Made by a program: the position numbers and the translations under genes
In this document: piece by piece, positions 45,144 to 56,644 of the stretch
Position numbering within the stretch: the stretch's first letter is position 1
Layout of the letters: the number at the start of each line of letters is the position of its first letter
The notes under the pieces: generated by a model
The model's input: only the letters and a program-made list of their open reading frames with translations
The model's database searches: none
What the model was told of the DNA's origin: nothing
From: Chromatiaceae bacterium
GTDB taxonomy: Bacteria; Pseudomonadota; Gammaproteobacteria; Chromatiales; Chromatiaceae
DNA length: 63,360 bases
Assembly (NCBI GenBank): GCA_022340805.1
Contig: JAJDNF010000090.1
Location: 1 to 63,360 of the forward strand
Direction: 5' to 3'

Positions 45144-46871
45144 TCAGCGCAGCTCCATCACCTCGTCCATCACCAGTCCCTCCGCGCTGGCATGCAGCGA
45201 TATCCGCAGGCGCTCGAAGATCTGCGCCTGCAGGCGGAAGCTGTCGAGCTGATCGCCAAGGCCGTCTGCCGCCTCGACCTCGCCCTGGGCCCGCATCTGC
45301 GCGGCGGCGCGTTCCATCAGGCCGCCTAGGCGCTCGACCAGTTGCGCAACCCCGTAGTCCAGGGCCAGCAGCGGCGCCGGGGTCAGCGCCACCGCGTTGA
45401 CCAGGGTTCCGGCCAGCTCGACAGGCGCACTGCCCGCCAGCAGGATCAGGGCCTTGTCCTTGATCGCGACCTTCAGCGGCGGGGTTTGGCGCTGCAGTCC
45501 CAGTTCATTCGGCAGGTCGACGAAGGTGCCGTCGTTGGGAACCTGCAGCGCGGCGAGCGCGGGATTGAACATCGCGCCTAGCGCGAACACGCCGCGCGGG
45601 TCGTCGACGGCGGCCAGCAGGCCACCGCTCACCGCGCTCGGCTGCAGGCTGTCCTGATCGATGGTGAGGTCATCGATCAACAGGTTGAAGCCCTTGATAC
45701 CGGCGGTCATCGGGCCCAGCGCCAGGTTGAGCTGCGGCATGAGCGCCTGCAGGCTATCCGGATCAACCCACTCGCAGTCCGCTCCCGACGCGACCACCTG
45801 CTGCAGCAATGCCTCGATTGCATTGCGCAACTGCGGCAGGTCCAGGCCCATGCCGAATGCGAGCAAGCCACCGAACGGCGCACCGACACCTGGCACCGGG
45901 GCAGCGAGCCTCTGCAGATGGGCCGCTACCGCCGGGGTGCTCTCCCAGACCCCGCGCGCGGCGAGCTGACGCGCGTCGGCCCGGGTGACACCGATCGCCA
46001 TGCGCGGCATGCCGGCCACCAGCTGCTCGGTCATCTGCATACAGCCAGTGGATACCGGCACCGGGGCGTCGCCAAGCACCTGCATGGCCCCGGCGTTGCG
46101 TCCCTCGCCCTTGCCCAACAGCATCCCCAGCAGCTCGTCGAGACGCACGTAACCCTCGCCATACCCGGTGAAGCCGTGACGTTCTATCAGGGCCTCGATC
46201 GCATCGCTGTCGGCGAGGCTCTTGCCGGGCCTCTGCTGGCCGAGCAGGACCGGCAGATCGCGATCGAACAGCGCATCCGGCAGCAGGCCGAAGATCAGGT
46301 GCCTCTCGGTGACCGCCAGAACCACGTCGATCTGGCCGAGATCGATGCGCCGATAGGCTTGTCCGGAGAGCTCGGCGCGCGTCGCGCTCACGCCTGCGCG
46401 GCGCTCTATGCGATCGAGCATCGCGTTGAGGCGGCTCGCGTCGACGATCTCCATGCGCACTGCGGGTAACAGCCCCAGCCCATAAACCACGGTGCGGGTG
46501 ACCGGCTCGATGCCCAGCTCGCGGACCTGCGCGGCCGTGGTACGGCCCTCGAACTCGGCCAGCGCCGCGTCCAAGACGGTAAAAAACTGCCGCGCCTCAT
46601 GCGCCATCTCGGGGGCCTCGTCCGCGGTCTCGATCTGTTCGCGCAGGCGGGCGAACACCGCGCGCTGCGCTGCCAGCTGCATCGCGTAGTGGTCCGCGAG
46701 CCGCGTGCGCAGATCGTCCGGCAGCGGCCTGCTGGTGACGAACACGTACGCGGTCTCGGCCGGGACATACTCGAGCAGGTCCACGGCCAACTTTTCCGGC
46801 TCCTTGCTACAGCCAAACAACACAGCGAGCAGGCCAAGCAGGGCCAGCGTTCTTGCCACGGTTGCAGACAT
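45144..46871 (-). CDS. Large lipoprotein of unknown function
   Basis: The 575-residue protein has a lipoprotein signal with lipobox LAVLFGC, so it is predicted to be lipid-anchored after Cys 21, with SK rather than D at the next positions suggesting the outer membrane. The mature part begins LLEYVPAETAYVFVTSRPLP and continues with long alternating segments (LGQIDVVLAVTERHLIFGLL, FGGLLAFGMGLDLPQLRNAI), a pattern like DUF3352-type surface proteins, but I cannot assign a family. It follows aroE by 16 bp on the same strand. No catalytic motif is visible. Confidence 0.8.
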   Translation of the reverse strand: MSATVARTLALLGLLAVLFGCSKEPEKLAVDLLEYVPAETAYVFVTSRPLPDDLRTRLADHYAMQLAAQRAVFARLREQIETADEAPEMAHEARQFFTVLDAALAEFEGRTTAAQVRELGIEPVTRTVVYGLGLLPAVRMEIVDASRLNAMLDRIERRAGVSATRAELSGQAYRRIDLGQIDVVLAVTERHLIFGLLPDALFDRDLPVLLGQQRPGKSLADSDAIEALIERHGFTGYGEGYVRLDELLGMLLGKGEGRNAGAMQVLGDAPVPVSTGCMQMTEQLVAGMPRMAIGVTRADARQLAARGVWESTPAVAAHLQRLAAPVPGVGAPFGGLLAFGMGLDLPQLRNAIEALLQQVVASGADCEWVDPDSLQALMPQLNLALGPMTAGIKGFNLLIDDLTIDQDSLQPSAVSGGLLAAVDDPRGVFALGAMFNPALAALQVPNDGTFVDLPNELGLQRQTPPLKVAIKDKALILLAGSAPVELAGTLVNAVALTPAPLLALDYGVAQLVERLGGLMERAAAQMRAQGEVEAADGLGDQLDSFRLQAQIFERLRISLHASAEGLVMDEVMELR

Positions 46872-46887
46872 TCGAGTTACTCCAGCA

Positions 46888-47721
46888 TCAGGACAGGGGG
46901 TTGTGCGGATTTCTCAGACTCTCGATGACCGCAGCGGTATCGGGTTGCACGCCGCGCCACAGGCGGAACGCCTCGGCCGCCTGTTCGACCAGCATGCCCA
47001 GACCGTCGAGCGAGCGCGCAGCGCCGTGGCTGCGGCCCCATTTGACGAAGGCAGTCGGCTCATTGCCGTACAGCATGTCATAGGTCCAGCCGCCGGCCGC
47101 CAGACAATCCGCGGGGATGTCGGGAACCTTGGCGGCCAGACCGGCCGCAGTGCCGTTGATGATCAGGTCGAACCGCTCACCGGCCAGTTCGTCCAGACCG
47201 CAGCCAATCACGGCGCCGTGCTTGACCGCGGCGCTGGCCAGGGCCAACGCCTTCGCGGCGGTCCGGTTGGCCACCACAAGGCGCCCGGGCTTCGCATCGA
47301 GCAGCGGCCGCAGCACGCCGCGCACAGCGCCGCCGGCGCCGAGCAACAGGATCCGCGCACCGCTGAAGTCGAACAGGTGGTTGCAGCCGAGGTCGCGCAC
47401 CAGGCCGACACCATCGGTATTGTCGCCATACAGGCCGTCGTCGCGCATCATCAGGGTATTGACCGCGCCCGCGTCCTGCGCCCGCTCGCTCAACGCGTCC
47501 GCGAGGCGAAAGGCCCGCTCCTTGAACGGCACCGTGACGTTCAGACCGCGGCCGCCGTCAGCGATGAACTCCTCCACGTCGGCCTCAAATTCCTCGAGGT
47601 CGCCGAGGATGCGCTCGTAGCGGATGTCCTGTCCGGTCTGCCGCGCGAAGGCTGCATGGATCTGCGGCGACTTGGAGTGTTCTATCGGGTTGCCGATCAC
47701 GGCATACAGGTCGGTCATCAC
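46888..47721 (-). CDS. aroE: Shikimate dehydrogenase (NADP+)
   Basis: AroE reduces 3-dehydroshikimate to shikimate in aromatic amino acid synthesis. The 277-residue protein has the substrate motif GNPIEHSKSPQIHAAFA, the catalytic lysine in NVTVPFKERAF, the catalytic Asp in GDNTDGVGLVRDL, and the NADP-binding loop ILLLGAGGAVRGVLRPLL followed by VVANRT. In E. coli and many relatives aroE lies next to tsaC; here it is 39 kb from tsaC, beside a lipoprotein gene. Confidence 0.97.
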   Translation of the reverse strand: MMTDLYAVIGNPIEHSKSPQIHAAFARQTGQDIRYERILGDLEEFEADVEEFIADGGRGLNVTVPFKERAFRLADALSERAQDAGAVNTLMMRDDGLYGDNTDGVGLVRDLGCNHLFDFSGARILLLGAGGAVRGVLRPLLDAKPGRLVVANRTAAKALALASAAVKHGAVIGCGLDELAGERFDLIINGTAAGLAAKVPDIPADCLAAGGWTYDMLYGNEPTAFVKWGRSHGAARSLDGLGMLVEQAAEAFRLWRGVQPDTAAVIESLRNPHNPLS

Positions 47722-47830
47722 AAACGGGTCCAGATGTACGGCGAAGCGCAGCGTGCATTGTACGCCTGCTTGTTTAGCGAGGGCGGCGCGTCGCTGCGCT
47801 GCGCTGCGGCGCGGACCCGACGGTCGCCGA

Positions 47831-50184
<2,354 letters not shown>

Positions 50185-50188
<4 letters not shown>

Positions 50189-51207
50189 CGGTCGATCACC
50201 GGAAAGTGCAGGCGCACCTGGTAGCAGCCTTCGACCTGGCCGACGACCATGCCGGCGCGCTCGGCGAATGCGGCGTCGAGACGTTCGCGCACATTCTGCT
50301 GCGCCATCTGGTTGCCACTGCGGTGGCTGCGCTGCGCATCCTCGGGCAGGGTATTGCGCACCGCCAGGCTGATCACACCGTCGCGGCAGCGCCCGCTGAT
50401 GGTGACCTCACCGCCGGCGGTCGCCGGCTCGATACCGTGGTAGACCGCGTTCTCCAACAGCGGCTGCAGCAGCAGCGCGGGCAGCCGGGCATCGTCCGGC
50501 ACACCCTCGATATCCCAGTGCACGCCCAGGCGCTCGCCCAGGCGCTGACTCTCGATGCGCAGATAGCCACGCGCCAGCTCGAACTCTCGCTCCAGGGTCG
50601 ACAGCTCGGCCGCATCCGAAAGGGTGGCGCGAAACAGGTCCGACAGGTCCTCGACCACCTGTTCGGCCAGGTCAGGATCGACCCGGGTGAGGCTGGCGAT
50701 CGTATTCATGCTGTTGAACAGAAAGTGCGGACGGATGCGCGCCTGCAGCGCCTGCAGGCGCGCCTGGGACTCGGCCAGTTCGCGCTGGCGCTCGCGGTGC
50801 TGTTCATACAGGTAGCGCAGCAGCATGGCACCAACGATGCCGGCGATAGCGAGGTGGTGCAGCAGCGCCGGCAGCACCGCTGCGGCGCTGCGCAGACCGA
50901 GCGCCTCGGCGGCGAAGAACACCGCCGCGGTGACCAGCAGGATCAAGGTCCAGGCGAAGCTGCCGGCCAGCCCGTGCGACAGGCGGCCGAGCGGCCCGCG
51001 CAGGCCGCAATACAGCGCGCTTACGCTCAGCGCGACCCACTGGATGTACAGCGAGCGCAGGCTCAGCTCGGCCCAGAACTGCCCGACCGGGGGGAAGGCA
51101 CCGAGGGTCAGCACGATGGCGAGCAGTTCCGCGCTCACCACCACCGCAAACACCATGCGAATGGCACAAAAGTTGGGCAGGAACGCGCGACGTTCGCTCT
51201 GGTTCAT
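50185..51207 (-). CDS. algZ: LytS/AlgZ-type sensor histidine kinase
   Basis: The 340-residue protein has four or so N-terminal membrane helices (about 20-140), then the His_kinase domain of the LytS/YehU type with the phospho-acceptor histidine in LQARIRPHFLFNSMNTIASL. The ATPase core has LLLQPLLENAVYHGIEPA and a short C-terminal lid. In Pseudomonas this gene (algZ or fimS) is also divergent from argH and followed by algR. The ATG at 51207 is chosen; a longer opening to 51285 would run through the probable argH promoter. Confidence 0.92.
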
Positions 51208-51276
51208 GCACAGCAGTATATGAGATCGGATGCGCGCTGCCTCGCACCTTGGCTGATACCCGACGCGCTTAGCGAA

Positions 51277-51282
51277 TATAAT
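51277..51282 (+). promoter_or_regulatory. Probable -10 element of the argH promoter
   Basis: A perfect TATAAT lies 33 bp before the argH ATG at 51315, in a short AT-rich patch (GAATATAATCAC). The best upstream hexamer at 17-bp spacing, TGATAC at 51254-51259, is a weak -35. The element also lies in the divergent region shared with algZ. Confidence 0.45.
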
Positions 51283-51314
51283 CACGCCCTCGCAGAAACC
51301 GGATGCCTAACCCC

Positions 51315-52694
51315 ATGTCCGACAAGAAACTCTGGGCTGGCCGCTTTGCCGAGCCCACCGACGCCTTTGTCGAGGCCTTCACGGCCTCGGTGGAGTTCGA
51401 CCAGCGCCTCGCACCCTACGATATCCAGGGCTCGATCGCGCACGCGACCATGCTGGCCCGCCAGGGGATCCTCAGCGAACAGGAGCGCGACGACATCGTC
51501 GACGGCCTGCTGAGGATTCTGGCCCGCATCGAGGCCGGCCAGTTCCGCTGGTCGGTGGCCCTGGAAGACGTGCACATGAACATCGAGGCCGCACTGACCG
51601 AAGACATCGGCATCGCCGGCAAGAAGCTGCACACCGGCCGCTCGCGCAACGACCAGGTGGCGACCGATGTACGCCTGTGGCTGCGCGCCGAGCTGGCCGA
51701 GATCCGTATCGCGATCCGGCGCCTGCAGCATGCACTGCTCGACCTTGCCGAACGCGAGGCGGAAACCGTCATGCCCGGCTTCACCCATCTGCAGACCGCG
51801 CAGCCAGTCACGTTCGGCCATCACATGATGGCCTGGTTCGAGATGCTCGACCGCGACCACGATCGCATGGCCGACTGCGCCGTGCGGGTCAACGTCATGC
51901 CGCTCGGCGCCGCGGCACTGGCCGGCACCACCTACCCGATCGACCGCCGCTACACGGCCGAACTCATGGCGTTCGACCATCCGGCTGAAAACTCGCTGGA
52001 CGCGGTGTCCGACCGCGACTTCGCGATCGAATTCGCCGCCGCGGCCAGCATCCTGATGATGCACCTGTCGCGCATGAGCGAGGAGCTGATCCTGTGGTCA
52101 TCGGCACAGTTCCATTTCGTCACCCTATCGGACAGCTTCTGCACCGGCTCGTCGATCATGCCGCAGAAGAAGAACCCGGACGTGCCGGAGCTGATCCGCG
52201 GCAAGTCTGGCCGGGTGTTCGGCCATCTGATGGCCCTGCTGACCCTGATGAAGTCGCAGCCACTGGCGTACAACAAGGACAACCAGGAGGACAAGGAGCC
52301 GCTGTTCGACGCTGTGGACAATATCAAGGGTTCGCTGAAGGTCTTTGCCGCGATGATCCCGGCGATCAGTTGTGACCGCGACGCGATGCGCCTGGCCACG
52401 ATGCGGGGCTTCGCCACTGCGACAGACCTGGCCGACTACCTGGTGCGTAAAGGCATCCCGTTTCGTGACGCGCACGAGGTGGTCGGCAAGTCGGTCGCCT
52501 ACTGCGTGCAAAAGGGCTGCGATCTGGCCGATCTCGAGCTGGCGGAATTGCAGCGCTTTTCACCCGCGATCGGCGCGGATGTGTTCGAATTCCTGACCCT
52601 GGAGGGCTCGGTAGCGGCACGCGACCACATCGGCGGCACCGCACCGGCCCAGGTCAGGGCGGCGATCGGACGCGCGCGTCTTCGGATCGCCTGA
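51315..52694 (+). CDS. argH: Argininosuccinate lyase
   Basis: ArgH splits argininosuccinate into arginine and fumarate, the last step of arginine synthesis. The 459-residue protein shows [52 protein letters not shown], and the signature loop [20 protein letters not shown] with the catalytic serine. A second ATG 12 bp upstream (51303) is possible; the internal one gives the usual MSDKKLW start. It is divergent from algZ. Confidence 0.97.
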   Translation: MSDKKLWAGRFAEPTDAFVEAFTASVEFDQRLAPYDIQGSIAHATMLARQGILSEQERDDIVDGLLRILARIEAGQFRWSVALEDVHMNIEAALTEDIGIAGKKLHTGRSRNDQVATDVRLWLRAELAEIRIAIRRLQHALLDLAEREAETVMPGFTHLQTAQPVTFGHHMMAWFEMLDRDHDRMADCAVRVNVMPLGAAALAGTTYPIDRRYTAELMAFDHPAENSLDAVSDRDFAIEFAAAASILMMHLSRMSEELILWSSAQFHFVTLSDSFCTGSSIMPQKKNPDVPELIRGKSGRVFGHLMALLTLMKSQPLAYNKDNQEDKEPLFDAVDNIKGSLKVFAAMIPAISCDRDAMRLATMRGFATATDLADYLVRKGIPFRDAHEVVGKSVAYCVQKGCDLADLELAELQRFSPAIGADVFEFLTLEGSVAARDHIGGTAPAQVRAAIGRARLRIA

Positions 52695-52817
52695 GCGGCG
52701 GCGCACCGACCAGAATCGTATTTATCTCAATGCCGCCGTATTTTGGCCGCTATGCCTCAGGTAACAACGTCCGGCCGTATGGTCGGCATTTCTTCACCGG
52801 AAGCCTGGAGGCATGAG

Positions 52818-53717
52818 ATGCACCCGCTGGTTTTGCGCGCATGCGCACTCATTCTGCTCGTTCTGACCCCACTGTGCAGCCAATTGGCTGCCGCCCGCGA
52901 CCTCGATGAGATTCGCCAGGATGGGGTCCTCAGACACCTGGGCATACCCTATGCCAACTTCGTCACCGGCGCCGGCGACGGCCTGGACGTCGAATTGATG
53001 CAGGGTTTCGCCCGCCACCTCGGGCTGCGCTACGAATTCGTCGCCACCAGCTGGCGCGACGTCTTTGGTGACCTCACCGGCGTGCACGCCAAGCGCAACG
53101 GTGCAGACGCCGAACGCTTCGGGACGACCCCGATTCGCGGCGACCTGGTGGCCAATGGCATGACCATCCTGGGCTGGCGCAAGCAGGTCGTGGCCTTCTC
53201 CCAACCGACCTTCCCGTCCGGTGTCTGGCTGATTGCACGCGCCGAGTCGCCGTTGCGGCCGATCGCGCCGACCGGCTTGCTGGACAGCGATATCCGCGAG
53301 ACCAAGGGGCGTCTCGAAGGTATCAGCGTCCTGGCACTGGCCAGCACCTGCCTGGACCCGGGCCTGTACCACCTCGAGGCCACCAGCGCCGAGGTACGCC
53401 TGGCGCCGAAAGAGCGCCAGTTGAACGAAATGATCCCGGCACTGCTCAACAAGGATGCCGACACCACGCTGCTCGACGTGCCTGACGCACTGATCGCACT
53501 GGAGCGCTGGCCCGGCGAGATCAAGGTGCTCGGCCCGATCTCGGAGAAACAGGAGATGGCGGTGGCATTCCGCCCTGAGTCGTCGCAACTGCGCCAGGCA
53601 TTCAACGACTACCTGGTCGCGATCAAGCAGGATGGCAGTTACCGCCGTCTGGTGCAGAAGTACTACCCGGCCGTATTCGACTACTTCCCGGATTTCTTCC
53701 GACCGGACACGATCTAG
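52818..53717 (+). CDS. Periplasmic solute-binding protein coupled to a GGDEF-EAL gene
   Basis: The 299-residue protein has a signal peptide (VLRACALILLVLTPLCSQLAA A) and the type II binding-protein pattern: EIRQDGVLRHLGIPYANFVT, GDGLDVELMQGFARHLGLRY, and a late FNDYLVAIKQDGSYRRLVQK. It is a diverged member of the family 3 binding proteins: the central region WRDVFGDLTGVHAKRNGADA is unlike amino acid binders. GGAGG precedes the ATG at 52818. No transporter genes follow; the GGDEF-EAL gene starts 12 bp downstream, suggesting that the protein serves as a ligand sensor for it. Confidence 0.88.
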   Translation: MHPLVLRACALILLVLTPLCSQLAAARDLDEIRQDGVLRHLGIPYANFVTGAGDGLDVELMQGFARHLGLRYEFVATSWRDVFGDLTGVHAKRNGADAERFGTTPIRGDLVANGMTILGWRKQVVAFSQPTFPSGVWLIARAESPLRPIAPTGLLDSDIRETKGRLEGISVLALASTCLDPGLYHLEATSAEVRLAPKERQLNEMIPALLNKDADTTLLDVPDALIALERWPGEIKVLGPISEKQEMAVAFRPESSQLRQAFNDYLVAIKQDGSYRRLVQKYYPAVFDYFPDFFRPDTI

Positions 53718-53729
53718 CCACCAGGGCAG

Positions 53730-56042
53730 ATGAAGAACGCCAGATTCCGCAGCGGCAGCATAGCCATAGGTGTCGCCGGGGCCGCACTCGGCATTTACCT
53801 GGCGACACTGATCGCCTTTGGCTATGTCGGCCAGCAACGCCTGCGCTCGTCGCTGTTCGAACAGGAGCAGCTCAGTATCGAGAAGCAGGCCACCGCGGTG
53901 GCGTATTTTCTGGCCAATCAGCGGGAGACCCTGGCCGAACTCAGCGAGAGTCGCCAGATCAGTACCTATCTGGCCAATCGCGACCTCGGCATGTCGATGC
54001 GCTACGGCCTGCGTGCCAGTCTCATGGCGGTCGCACGCGACATCAAGCGCCTGATGGAACGCAAGCGCGTGCACGGGCGGCAGGTCTTCAGCAGCGTCGC
54101 ATTCATCGAACCCGACGGTCAGGTACTGCTCGAGATCGACAACGGCGAAGCGTTTGAGCCTCGGCAACCAGACGCCAGCCAAGCACCCGTCGAACCGGCC
54201 GCGCTGCAGGTCAGGCGTGGCGCCAACGGCAGCATACTGACAACGACCGCAACGATTAGCTATAAAGGCAAGACGGCCGGCTTCCTCGCCGCGGATTTCG
54301 ATGCGAGCAGCATCCTCGGGCCCTTTCTCGCTGACCGCGCCGGCGCCTCGCAGCATCGGCGCACGGCACTGGTTGGCCCAAGCGACATGGTGATCGTGGC
54401 CAGCGACGAGGACGACTGGGCGCACTGGCGCCAGCGCGCGGCGAACAGCGACGAGATGCCGATCGTTGTCCCGGTCGCCGGCACCAACCTCAGCATCGTG
54501 TCGTTTCCGGACATGAACGGGATATGGGGATTTCTCAATTCGCCGCTGTTCCTGGCGGCGCTGGCATTTTTCTCGGTGCCACTGCTCGGCGGCGTGATCT
54601 ACCTGCTGCGCCTGAACAGTCACAACCTGGTGCTGCAGACCCGTACCCAGGTGGCCACGCAGCAGCGCATGTTGTTGAAGCAACAGAATGCACGTCTGCA
54701 ACGTGAAATCGACAAGCGCGTCAAATCCGAGGAGCAGCTTGCCCACCAGGCCAACTTCGATCAGTTGACCGGGCTGCCCAATCGCAACCTCGCGTTGGAT
54801 AGACTGGCCCAGGCGATCAAGTGGGCAAAGCGTGAAAACGGCAGCGTGCTGGTGCTGTTCCTCGATCTGGACCGCTTCAAGCTGGTCAACGATTCGCTCG
54901 GCCATGCGGCTGGCGACGAACTGCTCCGCGAGGCTGCCCAGCGCCTGCAATCGCGGGTCCGCGAGAGCGACACGGTATCGCGTCTGGGTGGCGATGAGTT
55001 CCTGATCATCTGCCCCGAAGAACAGCAGCAGGCCAACTGGGAACAGATCGCCCAGCAGCTCATCCGGGTGCTGGCGCAGCCGTTCTATATCGGTGACCAC
55101 GAATTCTTCGTCGGCGCCAGCATCGGTGTCGCGGCCTATCCGGTCGGCGGCGTTGAACCACACAAGCTGTTGAAAAACGCCGACATTGCGATGTACGCGG
55201 CCAAGGAGCAGGGCAGGAACCGGTTCTGCTATTACGACCCCTCGATGGATGCCAGCGCGGTCGAGGCAATGCGCCTGGAGAACAACCTACGGCATGCCAT
55301 GGAGCGCAACGAGCTCAGCCTGGTCTACCAGCCGATTGTCGACCTGAGCTCGAGCCAGACGGTTGCGGTCGAGGCCCTGCTGCGCTGGCACAGCGCCGAG
55401 CTGGGCAACGTCCCACCGGACAAGTTCATCCCGGTCGCCGAAGAGACCGGACTGATCCACGAGATCGGCGAATGGGTCCTGGTCGAGGCGTGCCGCACGA
55501 TCAGCGCCATGCAACCCGGGCCCGCGTTTCGTGTCGCGATCAATCTCTCGTCCAAGCAGTTCAGCCGCCCGGCGCGGCTGCTCGACTGCACGCTATACGC
55601 CTTGCAGTCATCCGGGCTGATGCCGAGCCAGCTCGAACTCGAGATCACGGAATCGATCCTGATCGACGATCGACCGGAGATCTTCAGCCTGATCAATCAG
55701 CTCGACCGCATCGGTGTACGCCTTTCGATCGACGACTTCGGCACCGGCTATTCGGCCCTGAACTACCTGCAGCGCTTCCCGTTCGATGTACTCAAGATCG
55801 ACCGCACCTTCACCAGCCAGGTGCCCGACAACGAGGCCAGTGCCTCGCTGATCCGCGCGATCATTGCAATGGCCCACGCCCTCGGCCTGGAGGTGATAGC
55901 CGAGGGGATCGAGAGCCGGGAACAGGCAGGCTTCCTGCTGGTCCAGCACTGCGAGCTGGGCCAGGGCTACCTGTACAGCAGGCCGATCACTGCCGAGCAG
56001 TTGCGCGCTCACCTGGCAGGCGAAGAGGTCATGTCCGCCTGA
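53730..56042 (+). CDS. Membrane-bound GGDEF-EAL cyclic-di-GMP signalling protein
   Basis: The 770-residue protein has a membrane helix at about 10-33, a large periplasmic sensor domain at about 35-265, and a second helix at about 270-292. A coiled linker, a GGDEF domain at about 335-500 (FDQLTGLPNRNLALDRLAQA, SRLGGDEFLIICP) and an EAL domain at about 515-760 (VAVEALLRW, LELEITESIL, SIDDFGTGYSALNYLQRFPF) follow. Both active-site signatures look intact. The sensor part has no named domain by eye but has the size of dCache-type sensors. It follows the binding-protein gene by 12 bp, so the two likely form one signalling unit. Confidence 0.94.
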   Translation: MKNARFRSGSIAIGVAGAALGIYLATLIAFGYVGQQRLRSSLFEQEQLSIEKQATAVAYFLANQRETLAELSESRQISTYLANRDLGMSMRYGLRASLMAVARDIKRLMERKRVHGRQVFSSVAFIEPDGQVLLEIDNGEAFEPRQPDASQAPVEPAALQVRRGANGSILTTTATISYKGKTAGFLAADFDASSILGPFLADRAGASQHRRTALVGPSDMVIVASDEDDWAHWRQRAANSDEMPIVVPVAGTNLSIVSFPDMNGIWGFLNSPLFLAALAFFSVPLLGGVIYLLRLNSHNLVLQTRTQVATQQRMLLKQQNARLQREIDKRVKSEEQLAHQANFDQLTGLPNRNLALDRLAQAIKWAKRENGSVLVLFLDLDRFKLVNDSLGHAAGDELLREAAQRLQSRVRESDTVSRLGGDEFLIICPEEQQQANWEQIAQQLIRVLAQPFYIGDHEFFVGASIGVAAYPVGGVEPHKLLKNADIAMYAAKEQGRNRFCYYDPSMDASAVEAMRLENNLRHAMERNELSLVYQPIVDLSSSQTVAVEALLRWHSAELGNVPPDKFIPVAEETGLIHEIGEWVLVEACRTISAMQPGPAFRVAINLSSKQFSRPARLLDCTLYALQSSGLMPSQLELEITESILIDDRPEIFSLINQLDRIGVRLSIDDFGTGYSALNYLQRFPFDVLKIDRTFTSQVPDNEASASLIRAIIAMAHALGLEVIAEGIESREQAGFLLVQHCELGQGYLYSRPITAEQLRAHLAGEEVMSA

Positions 56043-56119
56043 GGTTCGTGGCCACTTGGCCATGGCGCAAGAAACATGCTGAGATAGCCCGGCATTACCT
56101 CGAAGGAAGCCACTGCCCA

Positions 56120-56476
56120 ATGCCTCGTGACAGCCTTGACGATCTGAACGGCAAACTGCTCGCCTTTGCACGCGACCGCGACTGGGAGCAGTTCCACTCG
56201 CCAAAGAACTTAAGCATGGCCCTGGCCGGCGAGGCCGGCGAACTGCTGGAGCATTTTCAATGGCTCAGCGAACAACAGAGCGCTGCACTGTCGGCCGAAA
56301 AAAAGGATCAGGTCGCGCTCGAAATGGCCGATATCCTGATCTACCTGATACGCCTCGCCGAGCGCCTGGATGTCGACCTGATCGATGTGGCCTACCGCAA
56401 GATCGCGGTAAACCAGGCCCGTTATCCAGCCGACCGGGTGCGTGGCGACGCACGCCGTGCCGAGGAATACGATTAG
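56120..56476 (+). CDS. MazG-like nucleotide pyrophosphohydrolase
   Basis: The 118-residue protein has the all-alpha NTP pyrophosphohydrolase pattern of the MazG/RS21-C6 group. Metal-binding acids lie in LAGEAGELLEHFQWLS (ExxE) and VALEMADILIYLIRLAERLD (ExxD). Such small enzymes hydrolyse non-canonical or excess nucleoside triphosphates to the monophosphate, for example dCTP. GGAAG lies upstream of the ATG at 56120. It begins 77 bp after the GGDEF-EAL stop. The exact substrate is not evident. Confidence 0.9.
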   Translation: MPRDSLDDLNGKLLAFARDRDWEQFHSPKNLSMALAGEAGELLEHFQWLSEQQSAALSAEKKDQVALEMADILIYLIRLAERLDVDLIDVAYRKIAVNQARYPADRVRGDARRAEEYD

Positions 56477-56644
56477 CGCGCGCAGCGCACCGGGCGGGGT
56501 TGGACCGATGCGGCAGCGGATCTCCGTGGAGGTGAAAGCGATGCGAATCATACGCCCCGCCGTGCCCCGGCCTGCGGCCCGGCTTTGTCAGTCCCGCGTC
56601 CAGGCAGACATGCGGCGATCAAGAAAAGGGCCTGGCGGGCGCTG

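Noticed and set aside
52794..55163. 789-codon minus-strand opening opposite the binding-protein and GGDEF-EAL genes
   Set aside because: The same antisense effect of GC-rich codon use; the plus-strand proteins have intact motifs.
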